Below are positions 13,421 to 25,648 of a stretch of 64,000 nt of DNA, piece after piece; the first letter of the stretch is position 1; the number at the start of each line of letters is the position of its first letter. The position numbers were made by a program, and so were the translations under genes. Source of the stretch: Sporodiniella umbellata (Eukaryota > Mucoromycota > Mucoromycetes > Mucorales > Rhizopodaceae); contig JAIXMR010000004.1 in NCBI GenBank assembly GCA_025677835.1, forward strand, positions 124,001-188,000, in the 5' to 3' direction. The notes beneath the pieces are model-generated. The model made no database searches and was not told where the DNA came from. It saw nothing but the letters and a program-made list of their open reading frames with translations.

Positions 13421-14506
13421 ATGGGCCTATGTCTTGGTTATTTAGTTTTACTTTTGGCAGTGTATGGTTACCATGCAAGTGTGATTCGAGAATATTACAT
13501 TGCCGCTGAAGAAGCGGTATGGGACTATGTGCCGATGCGTTGGAACCAATATTTAAATCAGTCTTTGGAAAGCAGTGCTCGGTTTCTGGTAGAGAGCGAA
13601 AGCCAGGTAGGCTCTGTGTATGCCAAAGCGTTCTATCGACAGTACAGCGATGCTAGCTTTCGCTCTCTGATTCCTCACGATCCTTCTTTGGGTGTGCTGG
13701 GCCCTATTTTACGAGCCGAAGCAGGCGACACAGTCAAGATTCATTTTCTGAACCGGGCACGGTATTCGCATAGCCTGTTTCCCTATACCACACGACCTTC
13801 TCGTTTTCGACTGCCCGGTCAATCGGTCGGTCCAGGAGAAGAGTACATGTATGAATGGCATCTGCCGATCGATACTGTCTTTCCAGAGAATCAATCCTCG
13901 TTTGTCACTGTCTATGTGTCCAAGGCAGAACCAGTGCTGGACATCCACGCCGGCCTGTTGGGCGTCCTGGTCGTTTACCGGCCTGGTGAGCTTGAGTTCC
14001 CCTCGCCAGGCGCAATGTTTCAACGCCCCAAAGGCATTGACCGTGAAGTATTTGCGTTCATGAGCATCACAGACGAGTATCAATCGCGGTATCTCCATCA
14101 GACCGTGGCCCGTCTCGGAGGGTCTCAAGCCACATTGGCCACGCTTAAAAAAGACCCTCGTTTTCGTCATTCACTACAGCAATTTCATATCAACGGTTAC
14201 CTCTATAATAACAACCCTCCTGTCCTACTCGATTGGGGATCACGTGTACGCTGGTATGTCATCTCCTTGGGTTTGACCGTTCAGGATATTCATACAGCTC
14301 ATTGGCATGGCGCTACCTTGCTCTACCATGGACACCGTATGGATGTCCTTGATATGACGCCCATCAGCTTTGAGGTCGTTGATATGGTACCTGATAACGA
14401 AGGCACTTGGCTTTTTCATTGTCATGTCGCTTCCCATCTGGATATGGGAATGACCATGCTCTATGAGGTACAAAAACTCATCATCACAGGCGATGAAGGC
14501 TGGTAA
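13421..14506 (+). CDS. Two-domain multicopper oxidase/ferroxidase-like protein lacking half of the trinuclear site
   Basis: Single exon of 361 residues, start at 13421 chosen because it begins with a signal peptide or anchor (MGLCLGYLVLLLAVYGYHAS). It resembles ceruloplasmin/hephaestin cupredoxin domains: EYYIAAEEAVWDY, LGVLGPILRAEAGDTVKIHF, and the C-terminal domain with HTAHWHG (about 290–296) and HCHVASHLDMGM (about 333–344). The type 1 copper ligands (His, Cys, His, Met) and four trinuclear-site histidines of the last domain are present. In domain 1 the two HxH motifs expected of an oxidase are absent: the aligned places read YSHSLFPYT and VTVYVSKAEPV. Canonical family members have three or six domains. 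It may be an electron-transfer/copper protein or inactive oxidase. It starts 118 bases after the deacetylase stop. Confidence 0.82.
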   Translation: MGLCLGYLVLLLAVYGYHASVIREYYIAAEEAVWDYVPMRWNQYLNQSLESSARFLVESESQVGSVYAKAFYRQYSDASFRSLIPHDPSLGVLGPILRAEAGDTVKIHFLNRARYSHSLFPYTTRPSRFRLPGQSVGPGEEYMYEWHLPIDTVFPENQSSFVTVYVSKAEPVLDIHAGLLGVLVVYRPGELEFPSPGAMFQRPKGIDREVFAFMSITDEYQSRYLHQTVARLGGSQATLATLKKDPRFRHSLQQFHINGYLYNNNPPVLLDWGSRVRWYVISLGLTVQDIHTAHWHGATLLYHGHRMDVLDMTPISFEVVDMVPDNEGTWLFHCHVASHLDMGMTMLYEVQKLIITGDEGW

Positions 14507-14573
14507 TAAAATACCCCCCGCGCGCGCGTAAATAAAACTTTTCTTTTCAATTTCTTTTTTTTTTTTTTTTCTA

Positions 14574-15699
14574 ATGAACACCATCGTCTCTACTACCTAT
14601 AACCTTTCTCCACTTTCTTTTGATCAACCTTATGAATTTCCTCGTCAATTCTTACCCAATGTCATGAAAGGTAATCAAGTGAAATCAAGAACTTTTTTTT
14701 TATCCAACTCAAATTAGATGAAAGCAAGATCCCACTTGTTCTTGTTGCCTGCGGTTCTTTTTCTCCTGTCACCTATCTTCACCTGAGAATGTTTGGTAGG
14801 TACAACCAAAAGTTGACAGTCTATTCATCCCAAGCTAGAAATGGCCCAGGATCATTTCAGTGAACGAAACGAGTATGAGCTCTTGACAGGCTATTATTCA
14901 CCCGTGTCAGATTACTACATGAAGGAGGGATTGGCAAAAGCAGAGCACCGGGTCAAAATGTGTCAGTTGGCGGTCGAAACCACTTCCGATTGGCTCATGG
15001 TCGATCCTTGGGAAGCACGACAGGCAACCTATCAAAGAACAGCCATCGTCTTGGATCATTTTGAACACCAATTGAACACCATCGGTCAAGGAATCGCCAC
15101 TGTCTCAGGTAACCATCCCATGCACTAGAAAAGCCTTCTCATCTATACCAGGTGAAAGAAGAAAGATCAAAATCATGTTGTTGGCTGGAGGTGACCTGAT
15201 CGCCTCTTTTGGTCATCCAGGCGTCTGGGCTACAGAAGATGTAAGCGAACCTAAAGTTGAATAGAGCTATAAAAAAAAAAAAAAAAAAAAAAGAGAAAGA
15301 AAAAAAAAAAACTCTTGCTTATAGTTACATCACATCATCGGTCGATATGGCAGTGTGATCATTGAGCGTACAGGCACAGATGTCTATGGATTCTTATTAT
15401 CTCACGATATTCTCTATCAACACAGAGTAAGCTTCCCTTGTTGTTTTCTAAACCTCACTTTTTTTTTTTTTAATAGATGAATGTCACGGTCATCAAACAA
15501 CTGATACACAACGACATCAGCTCTACAAAAATAAGGTAATACTCAGTCTCATCTTTCTCTCTAAATCCTTTTCTGATGTAGACTGTTTGTGAAAAGAGGA
15601 ATGTCGATAAAGTATTTACTTCCAAACCCAGTGATTGACTATATCCACCTTCATGGATTATATTTACCTTCACCATCTACTGAAGAATCCGAACACTAG
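14574..15699 (+). CDS. Nicotinamide mononucleotide adenylyltransferase
   Basis: Seven exons: 14574–14670, 14718–14795, 14839–15108, 15152–15240, 15325–15426, 15477–15535 and 15582–15699; 270 residues. The enzyme makes NAD+ (or deamido-NAD+) from NMN/NaMN and ATP. The nucleotidyltransferase signature appears as CGSFSPVTYLHLRMFEMA, the substrate-binding region as TSDWLMVDPWEA, the strand LLAGGDLIASF, and the ISSTKIR motif that binds ATP phosphate. The eukaryotic form normally reads SxTxxR at this last site, and it does. The protein ends with YIHLHGLYLP and a short acidic tail. Introns are 43–84 bases, several with A or T runs. It begins 67 bases after the stop of the cupredoxin gene and converges on the GH125 gene. 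Confidence 0.93.
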
Positions 15700-15816
15700 A
15701 GATTCACTCACTACAACTATTATTATTCTTATTGTTATTATTGTTATTGTTATTATTTTTGGTTTTTATAGATAGAAATCTATCTCTATTGATATAGAAT
15801 AGAAACTGAATTAAAG

Positions 15817-15854
<38 letters not shown>

Positions 15855-15895
15855 CCCCACACACACAACTTTATCTATCTATCGAACGTTTGTCT

Positions 15896-17773
15896 TCAAA
15901 ACAAAAGATGAGGTCGTTCGTTTGCTATTTTCAGAATCGCTTGACCAAACAGCCCATTGGCCCATGCGAACCAAGATCGCGTATAGCCAGTGTTGTTATC
16001 CCCGCCTTCCTGAGCATGCACATTGAACGACTCGTGGATCAATCCTGTTGTATTTGCAGAGTCCAACAAGTATTGAAGGGACTCTTTGATCTCCTCTTCA
16101 TCGTCTGAACTCAAGATCTATCCAAACCCCACTTTAAGATTTCATCCAACCAAACCAAAACTTACCCGAACAATCTGAGACATCGGCCACGCATAGTTCA
16201 ATCCAACCTAACATGTGTCTTGGTTTCCTTTGTCTGAATCCTTCCCCAAAAAAAAAAAAAGCTTACATGAGGACCACCAATACCACGGCCCCTGACGCCA
16301 GAGAAAAAATAAGGGTTGTCGTTTGACCACACCAGTTTTCTTGTATTTTGGTAGATTGGATCGTCGTGGCTTATGAACCCCAGGAGTCCCAGGGATAATA
16401 AAGAAGGCATGTTGGCATCATCCATCACCAAAGTAGAACCATAACCGTCCACTTCATCTAAAATATATATACACATATTTTTTTTTGGGGGGGGCTTAAC
16501 GATACGAGTGTGGTATAGACATAAATACTTTACAAGCAAAAACCTTTCCATGGGTTGGATGATTGATAATTCCATAGTTGTAAATACCTTCTCGAATTTC
16601 TCTGGATGTACGTGAGGCAGTCTGGGCCAAGAACAGAGTCTGTCTACGACGTAAAAGCATTTGAGACAAATGAGCCAATTCGACAGAGAGCATAGCATTG
16701 CCTGGTATAAAGAAAGTAAAGACGGTAGCATCATCCGAAGGTCGAAAGAGACTCTTGACCATGCCCGTATATTTCACAGGTTGCCCAAACCCTTGCAAAA
16801 ATTGCGTTTCGGTAGGACGATTCGTGTCCTGAGAAAATACATAGTCTGCAGCCAGTGGTACGCCTACACATTTGGTGTTAAGGTGGCCTTATCTATCTAG
16901 CTTACTTTGATTACCCGTCGTTTCATTAAACGTAGGCTCCTGTTCTTTCTTGACCGTCGCCAATAACCTCTTGACTGCCTCTACCCAAATTGAATCATCA
17001 AGGAAAGAATCATCACCTGATGCTTGCCAATAACGATGAGAGAGTTGAATAAATGATGCAAGTGAATCAATTTCCCACTTTCTTTCAAACACTAAAGTTC
17101 TTTTAGTTTCTCTCTCTCTCTCTCTCTCTTTTTAAAAAAAAAAAATCGATTTTACCTCCGTCCATTAAGTTTACTTTTCGTTTATGCATTTTGGACACAA
17201 GATGGATGGATTTCGGTTGGTTAAAGGCATTGGCATAAGGATCAATGTTAATAAATTGTGCCTGGAGATAGATGGCTCCTAATACAAGCCGTTTGAGTTG
17301 GGGATCGTGTTGGATATAATCCATATAAGGTAAAAGCTGATTGGCTGAATCTCGAAGCCACATTGCATTGATATCACCCGTAATGACATAGGTCAAAGGG
17401 AGGCATCGACTTGAAGGTTCAAGGCAAGAGGTAGCTTGAATGGTAGTATCCAGCGTATTGGGGAAAGCGTTGCTAAATAGCCTTGCTAGATCAGAATTCA
17501 CCATCTAATTCACACAAACAGCATAAGACCCTAATGTCTTTGAGAGGAAAAACACTTACTCTGGATGTAACGTTACTGATCACTGCTTCAATAACTTGGC
17601 TTGTAAACTTTCTGCACGACTCAAGTGGCCTTTGAAACGGCAGGTTCAATAAACCTCCACTGCCTGGTCCATGGAACGTTTTAGAAAAACTACATCACTT
17701 TCAGTTATATTAGTCTTGTCATTTGACCTTTTGTTTTGCTTTTTCTTTACTCTGTATAGTCTGTACAATTCAT
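15896..17773 (-). CDS. GH125 exo-alpha-1,6-mannosidase family protein
   Basis: Eight exons fit in one frame on the minus strand: 17773–17751, 17689–17560, 17504–17156, 17091–16915, 16863–16534, 16457–16267, 16207–16166 and 16117–15896; 487 residues, normal for the Mug157-like family. Family landmarks include FHGPGSGGLLN, ITGDINAMWLRDSANQLLPY, KWEIDSLASFIQLSHRYW, SLFRPSDDATVFTFFIPGNA, YEVDGYGSTLVMDDANMPSL, GIGGPHVGLNYAWPMSQI and HESFNVHAQ, with the Asp/Glu residues of the catalytic cleft retained. Bacterial homologues cleave alpha-1,6-mannose from N-glycans; the fungal substrate is less certain. No signal peptide is encoded in the first exon as modelled (MNCTDYT), so an alternative upstream start is possible. 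Confidence 0.9.
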
Positions 17774-18287
17774 TCTTTTCCTAGTTACTTTTTATTCTTG
17801 TTAAAAAAAAAATAAATAAAAAGGAGAAAGGAAAGAAAGAAAGAAAAAAACAAGTTTTTGTTATTACTTCATTTTCAATAGCCTATTTCAAGGAGATGCA
17901 TGAATGACAATTGTGCGCGTATATACGTGTGGATCGAGTACATTGAAAAAGACGGTTAGTATGAACAAATAGTTTACTGAGCTAGCCGTCATTAAAACAT
18001 ATTTAATAGGTAGCAGTAATGTGCTAAACACGTATTTTCAGGGAATGGAACAACGCTGTCACTGTCAAAAAAAAAAAAAAAAAAGTATACAGCGTCTGTA
18101 GAAGACTACTTGATAGAAATAACGTTGGGAACCTTCTTTTTTGTTGTTTTTTACAAATATTTCTGTTGAGAAATAATAATCAACTATTTTGTAAGTATTA
18201 GGCTTATAGCCTAACGGCACAAACAAATGATGAAAAGGTATGGGTGATGGTATCATGAACAGTTGGTCTTTTTCTGAATGATATTTG

Positions 18288-18318
<31 letters not shown>

Positions 18319-18322
18319 TTGT
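17774..18322. other. Intergenic region between GH125 5' end and helicase 3' end
   Basis: AT-rich; no gene recognised. A run of A at 18066–18084 and of T at about 18290–18317 flank a stretch with only short meaningless frames. It should contain the GH125 promoter. Confidence 0.5.
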
Positions 18323-19907
18323 TTATTCTGTTTTTTTATTTATTGACCCAAGGTTTACTTTAGGCGGTGTAGAGAAACCGAAGGCTTTGGCAACCTTTTC
18401 TAGACTTAGACTGCTGATGTCAAAAATCTTTTTCAGACTGAAAGAGGAATAGGCTTGAAGATAAGAACGGTAACCATCTTTGGCTGACTGATTGAGAAAA
18501 TAGTTTTTATCAATCAATCTTTCTAGCTGGCCCTGCACATTTGAAAGTTTGTTTGTAGGGAATTGATATTCGTTCAGTGGTACACGTGCATGCTTTAGAT
18601 ATCTTAAAAACCCAAGCTCGCTTGGTAATAAAAAGAGCAAACTTTTGCCTTTACCACCTGCACGAGCTGTACGACCCACACGGTGAATATAGTCACGGGG
18701 ATCATCTGGGGGGTCGAACTGAATAATCCAGTCAACAGCAGGAATATCCAGTCCTCTAGCAGCGACATCTGTACACAACAGGATGCCTTTTTCGGCATTA
18801 CAGTATTCAAAGAAGGTGTTGGTACGCTTTTGTTGTTTTTGCTTGCCCTAATTAAGATAGAGCGTATTAGAGTCAACTCCTTAAAAAAAACCCCCCCCAT
18901 ATACTTACATGAAGAGCCAGTACAGGCACATCGATATAGTTAAGTAACTCAGCATGATATTTGACCGAGTTACAACTAGAAAAGAACACAATCACCTTTT
19001 TCTTCAAATTTTTTCTCAAAAAAGTGAACAACAATAAGAAGCGTCGGTCTGACTCGCAAACAACGTAACCTTGCTCTAGTCCGTCAGCTGTTGATGTGTC
19101 TCTGTTTTCATGTACGTTGATATAAAGAGGCCCTTTTTTTAAGGAGATACGAGCCAAATCTTGAACTTTCGTGGTTTGTGTGGCTGAGAAAAGCATCGTT
19201 TGTCTATCCTCGGGTAGAATCTTGATGATCTGTCGCATTTCATCCTCGAACCCAATTTCTAAAATACGATCTGCCTCATCAATAATCAAGGCCTTCAAGT
19301 TTTTATAGACAAATCCTCGAGTGTTCTATAAAAAAAAATTATGTGTAAACGATTTTCTTTTCAAGTGCATACATACTTGCAAATGATCCAAAAGTCGTCC
19401 TGGTGTGGCCACAATCAGATTGACACCTTTTACAAGTTTATCTGCTTCTGCTTTTCGATTAGCACCACCAATGACAATACCAAAGGTCATTTGGTGATGC
19501 TTTAAAAGTTCTTTGGCAACACCAAAGATCTGTAAAGCCAATTCTCTTGTAGGAGAGACAATGATCGCACCGGTTCCGTTACGAGGTTTGAACTTTAAGC
19601 GGTACAGCATCTCTACAGCAGGAATCAAAAAAGCCAATGTCTTTCCTGACCCTGTCTTGGCGGCACCCAGCACATCACGACCAGCCATTAACGGAGGGAT
19701 TGTACGGGCTTGCACTTCAGTCATTTTCTCGAATTTGAGATCTCGAATGGCTTCTTTGGTACGATCGCAACAATCAAGACTATCAAAATCGTAATTGACA
19801 ACTTCGTCTTGCTCATTTGTAGAGCTCACTTCGATCTCTGTTTTATCCTGTTTCTGTTTTTTAGCGGCTGCTGAGCGGTCAGACGCTAACTGTCTTTTCT
19901 CCACCAT
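18323..19907 (-). CDS. HAS1: DEAD-box ATP-dependent RNA helicase, Has1/DDX18 type
   Basis: Three exons on the minus strand: 19907–19377, 19325–18909 and 18847–18323; 490 residues. Has1 helps release U14 and other snoRNAs from pre-60S/pre-40S particles in the nucleolus. Motifs in order: Q motif region [14 protein letters not shown], motif [10 protein letters not shown], Ia PTRELALQI, Ib [50 protein letters not shown] and [12 protein letters not shown]. The C-terminal extension includes [20 protein letters not shown] and [13 protein letters not shown], which are diagnostic of Has1/DDX18. The N-terminal basic extension is short. A T tract on the coding strand ends 7 bases before the ATG. Confidence 0.95.
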
Positions 19908-19932
19908 TGCTTTAAAAAAAAAAAAAAAAACG

Positions 19933-19963
<31 letters not shown>

Positions 19964-20002
19964 AAAATTCAAATTAAGCAACAAAAAGAAAGGGTGACTT
20001 GT

Positions 20003-20884
20003 TTATTCTTTGGGTTTGTGAGCAGAGATAAATGAAGTGGGTTTTTTGACAAGAGACGTACGAGGCGCACGAATAGGAAATATACGTTTTGGATTCTTTA
20101 GATCTAAAAGTAGTATTCCAGAGGGAGACATGCTCGGAATTTCTTGTTTCTTTTCTTTTAGCTGCTGTTGTGTAGATCGCTGTAATTTGGCTCTCAGAGC
20201 TTCCATCACTGTGGTATGATTTAAGGGCTGTTTGTCAGGTGTTTCAGTTTCTTGTGCAGACTTATTTTTTTTGGTGAGCCCCTTGACTGACGGCTTTCGG
20301 GTTGATTTTGTTCTCGAAAACGTACGTTTACACGTTACCCTGTTTTCTTTCTTTTCTGAATAGGTAGAGCACTCGGGAGAAGAAGGTGAGGATAGGTTGA
20401 GATTGGCGAAAGGAACTTCAAACTGGGTATAGGGTGAAAGGGGTAACTGAGAGGGTGAAGGTGGGGTATTGTTCAAGAAAGGTGAAACGAGGTCGTTGCT
20501 ACTATTGACTGCTGTTGAGGTCTGGTAAGGTAACCAGTCCGTAGACGAAAAGCCTAGCGATGTATCGTCCAAGGCGGAGGAAGAACGTCGACTTTGGTCT
20601 AACTGCAAATCGATAAATTTTGATTGTAGTCTGGCTTCTTCTGCCCTTCTTAACTCTTCCGCCCCTCTTTTCTGGGATATAGAAATCATGATTATTATGA
20701 TGGTTGTTTTATTATATGTTTTTGTTTATTTGTTTGTTATTACTTTGTCCTCCTCTGCTTTTGCCACTAAAATATGTTTTAATAAATCTGTATCATGTTT
20801 ATATAATTCCAATATCTCTCCAACTGTGAAATCAACAAGTGAGCTATTTACTGATGTATAACTATTATTGTTGTGGTTCAGCAT
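20003..20884 (-). CDS. Unknown protein with N-terminal coiled coil and Ser/Pro-rich, basic C terminus
   Basis: Two exons on the minus strand (20884–20744 and 20671–20003) with a 72-base intron give 269 residues. I do not recognise the family. The N terminus has an amphipathic helix (VGEILELYKHDTDLLKHILV) that runs across the splice junction into a charged coiled coil (KRGAEELRRAEEARLQSKFI). The middle is rich in Ser, Pro and Asn (PPSPSQLPLSP), followed by a Lys/Arg-rich stretch (KRTFSRTKSTRKPSV) and a tail containing PRTSLVKKPTSF. This composition suggests a nuclear regulatory or scaffold protein, by inference only. The start is chosen as the first ATG after a run of about 30 T on the coding strand. 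Confidence 0.65.
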
Positions 20885-20929
20885 TTCCTGTTTTGCTTTC
20901 TTCCTTTGGCCCAAACAATAGCACTTTGC

Positions 20930-20967
<38 letters not shown>

Positions 20968-23900
20968 AAAACAAAAAGACAAAATAAAAGAGCAGGTTTT
21001 TTGTAAACTGAAATTTAAAAGTTTTATTTGACCAATCAAGAGTCCTTTGTGCGCTCAAACTTGCTAATTAGATTTATGCTGGTAGTGCAAGCTTCTCTGC
21101 CAATTGAACCAAAAAATAAATAAAAAAAATTTGTGATACACCTTTTTTGTTTCTTTATAAACCGCCACATTGTTAAAGAATAAACAATTGCTGTTATTGT
21201 TCATTTATTTAGTAAATTTGGTTTCCAACTCCCTTCTTCGTTGATCAGATAGCCCTCAAAAACGAAAGACAAACTATTTTAACTACGCTATCTTATATGC
21301 AAAGCTAAACCCAAATTTGCTTTTTAGCGCAGAAAATACCTTTGCTGTAACACTGAATTTCAGCTACTGAGTAAAAGGAAACGTTTTAGGATGGCCCCAA
21401 TGCCTTTATTTTTTTTTTTTTTTTTGTCTTGTTAGATACGATCAAAACAAAATCGGCTTTTTGAAAGTATTATTTAGTTAAAGAAAAACTATGAATGTAT
21501 GCGCACTGTTTTATTGTTTTTGTTATTATTTCAAGTTTTACACTTGAAAGGTTGTAGTGGTATTTGAGCCTTGTAAGCACATTTGCATTTTACAGTAGAC
21601 AAAGATGTATGCGCTTGAACATTATAGCAGTTTATTAGCTTTGATATTTGTGAAAACAATAGTAGAAACAGAAAAGGAGAAAAAAAGTTTATGATTCTGC
21701 TTTCTTAACATTCTGTAGTTTGATTTTACAGCTAAATAACTTTTATTTGTTTATTTTCGTTTTTCGTACAAAACTGAGCTGAGATAACTAAGCATACGGA
21801 AGTGTGTCTTTTCAAAAAAAATTCTATTGTACAGAAACGATACGAACATACGGGATCATGAAGGGATTAAAAAACCTATTTATTTTTGCGCGGCTCATTT
21901 CATCAACTTGCTTTATCCGACTAATCTTTTTGTGAGCCCCTGAAAATTATTTTTCTTTTTACCATAATTCAATATACTTTAGAAATAGCAGCAAAAGACA
22001 TTTTGTAGTACATTGGGAAATTTAGCTGCCTTTTGTTTGATATTATAGCGCTTTATTTTATAGTCGAAAGATATCACCAAATGAAAGAGAACTATACTAC
22101 GCTGGTATATTTTGGAGCCAAGAATTCAGCTTGAAATCAAACCTTGCAATTAAGGCAAAAGATAAGTGAAAACATAGGTCACACAGGTAAGAGTCCTTGT
22201 TGAGCACCTTTTGACTATAAACCGATGTATATTACAAACAACATTAAACATAAGCTATTGTTTACAATCCACGTCACATGTGCACATTATAGTCATACTG
22301 TTACAACGGTTCCCCTTTTCTCTTTACAGTGTACGACTTTTTCTCGCATACAGTTCTCGGAGTGTAACACTCCTCTTTCTTTTTTTTTTTTTAGGCCTTT
22401 TAGACTGATTATAGAAAAAAAATGTAAGCATAAAGTGCTCGTAAGTATTTCATCAATTGCATCTGTGTGCCACATCTCTATGTGGTTTTTTATTGCTAAC
22501 CAACATTAATAGTTTTCGCCGACCTAATTCTTAGAAATATTTAAAATCAAAGATTAGCGACATATACGCGGAACATGGGTTTGTTTAATTTGGGAATCCT
22601 TTGTAGAAAAAAATCACAAGTAAAACAGGAAAAAGAGATTGTTGTTAAACCCAGTATAGTTAATATTATGTAAGCTTTTATAGATATAGTAGTGCTAAAG
22701 AAATTAATGTTTCATTAAAGAAAAACGATATTGACTCTGGTACCTAGTAGGTCATTTAAGAAGAATGAAACATCAGCATCGACAATTTTTTTTCCAAAAT
22801 TTAAAGTACTTTTCCTTTTGTTTCAAAATTTGAGATAAATGCTATACGCTGTTTAATTAATTAAAAAAATTACAAGGTTTTGCTAATTTGTCCTTTATTA
22901 AGTATATGTGCTCCTAACCATTTAAGGTTCATGATTTTAGAATGCTCAAGTAAATCTATCCTTTAGTATAAAGAGGTATCAAGTATAGTATGAATCGGGA
23001 GAGTCAACACGAGATTTTACTAAGATCTGGCTATACGATAATTTTGAAAACTCGGGCACGAGTTGGACAGTTAAGTTATTTACCGGCTATAAACATGTAC
23101 ATTCTAAACCACTCAAGTATACAATTACATATTCTAAAAAAAAATTGTTAGAAAGCCAAAAGTAAAAACATCCTAGAGAATTCTTGACCAGGTAAGACCT
23201 TTGCAATGTTTTTTAATTGAAGCCAGACAGTAAAAGCGATATTTGGCTTGAAAATAAAGCTTGTTAATATGCCTTCTGGTATATACTAACCGTTTTTTCT
23301 TCTAGATGCTTCTAACAAAGCGCTATACAGTGCTAATCTAGTTTGTAGTCACAAAGAACACAGAACGTGCAATCGCGCTAAAAGGTCATATGGCCGAAAA
23401 CTAGATCAGTGCTTGGGACTAGTCTGTATCATTAGATCTGCAACTATTCAGAAAGCAAAGACAATTTTTTAAAAAAACAGGTTGAGAAATGTCTTCTGTT
23501 TGCGAACAGATACAACATAGGAGGGCCATTGGACTTTGTCTATATTAAAAACATCTGTGCTTAAGTTTGCTACTACCAACACGATCATACCTTCTACCTA
23601 TATTTCGACTTAAAATTCAATCCATTTTTTCACATTAAAGCACAGAGATTATCTATTTTAGAGAAGGATTATACTGTGAAAACACTTTTGGTGTTACCAG
23701 ACAGTGAAACCAAATATGTAGGATAGCAAACCTTATATGTAGGTGCCGATGTTTTTTTTTGGTACAGCCTGAGGATCAAAGAGCGCCCTGCTACGTGTTT
23801 GTATGCCATCCTAAACGAACATCTCCATTTTGTTTATCCGATCTTTTAGAGAAGGCTATCAGTTTAAATGAAAGAAATTTAAATAATAAATAATACATTG

Positions 23901-25648
23901 CTGTTATTGTTTTTGGAGAAATGTTAAAACAGCTCCAGCACGAGTTTTTGGGTTTACTCTAAAAAAAAAAAGCAACCTGCTCGGGTATAAACTTTATCCC
24001 TGGGTTGAGTATTTTTTTTTTATTTATTGCCAGTTCAAACATGGGGGGATTGTATTATTATTTTTCTAAGTTTCACAAAATCAAATCTAGAAAATAAAAG
24101 GGGAGATAGGACTGTTGTTCATTGTGGCACCCTAAATGCTTTGTTGCTAGAAAAACATATCCACCCATTGGCTTTGTTACACTTAATTTTATGTATGTTA
24201 TTAGTCTGACAATCTAAGCATGAAAAGATTCCTTTAAGGAACCAAAAAAGCTTACATGACCGTGTATTGTTTCTCTTTTTTTAAAGTCACTATCTTCGCT
24301 TTGTTAGTGCGAACATCTCTTAGAACATTTACAAATGTGTGATGTCTAGTTGAGAAATACGAAATTAAAGATTAATAAAAAAAAAACTGAATTGTCATAC
24401 TTTTTACAATTCACTTGGTAAAATACAGTTTTATTTTATGAAAAAGATTGGGCAGTTAAGTATTTTTGAGTTTAGACTATGCACCTCTTATGTCAGAATA
24501 AGTCCTTTCTTTTCATAAAAAAAGTCTGCACGTTTATTTGTTTTAAAGATAACATCATCCCCTTGAAGGCACACTTACATAAATTAGTTATTTTGGCTCT
24601 AGTGAAATTACTTGAAAGCAAACACTAAGTTTTTTTTTGAATGAATCAAACAGGCTTTTTTTTTTTTTTTTTTGGAAAACTCTGCCTATAATCGGATTGC
24701 TTTATTTTTAAGATGTACTCTTATTATACTTTGGAAAAACACATGACAGCCCAAAAGCTCGCTTACGATTTGTGACCAAACATACCAGAATCCAATCCTT
24801 AGTACTCTCTTTGATTTGGTACTTCTATTACTTAATAATATTTGTAGATAATTAGTGAATAGACAGGATTTAAAGCTAAATGGAATGGCCTAGAATATTG
24901 GTGTTTTTTTTTCTTTAGAAAAAACCGGCTTTGGTGATTTTAGGAGGCCTGTATTGAGAATGATATTGAAGAATAAGATGACTCCCATAATCGTACGTAA
25001 AGACAACAGGACCCGTTTACTATACTGTTCATGAATAAGAGATTAATCTTTGCACTTACAATGCTAAAACTTCTGGAATTAAACCTTGTATTAGAAATCT
25101 ACTGTCTCACATACTATATTAAGCAACGATCGGCTTGAAATCTAAGGAGCCTGTCTTGTATTGTCTTGAACTTATGCACCTAGAAGTATTTTCCAATTGG
25201 AAACAAGAGGCTATTTTAGAATCCCTTTTTGAGTTTTATTTTAATAAAACGGATGTACTCATCACGTTTTATACGAGCAACAATCAAAAGGCAAAGAAAA
25301 AAGTTTAACATAATTATCGAGTGACAAAAGCCTTTGCTTTTTTTAGTACAGTTAAAAGAAATTATATCGGGCAGATTACGATAACATGCTCCATGCTATG
25401 TACCCCCTTGCTCTTCTTAAAAATACCTTATTATTGTAAGGATAAAAGCTCTTGCAATTTATTAGTCCCCCTGACATTAGAAAAATAAAGATGTTGTTCA
25501 ATATTTTAAAATTGAAAATAAACAAGATCTAAGCTTTTATATGCAAACAAGAACAAGATAATAAATATAGGTACAAATCGGTCAATATCGTTCTGAGAAT
25601 ATATGTAGATAGGTGCGTGCGTATATATAGTTCCCTTTATAAACCGTA
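20885..25648. other. 4.8 kb AT-rich gene-poor region
   Basis: No protein or RNA gene was recognised on either strand; the longest frames are under 100 codons and of low complexity. It has scattered short homopolymers and no obvious tandem repeat or terminal inverted repeat. It includes the promoter of the 20003–20884 gene at the left and probably the 3' UTR of MCMBP at the right. Decayed mobile DNA is possible but I could not identify a source. Confidence 0.5.

Noticed and set aside
21066..21110. tRNA-like sequence on the minus strand (GGTTCAATTGGCAGAG...)
   Set aside because: No acceptor stem, anticodon arm or proper B box could be formed.
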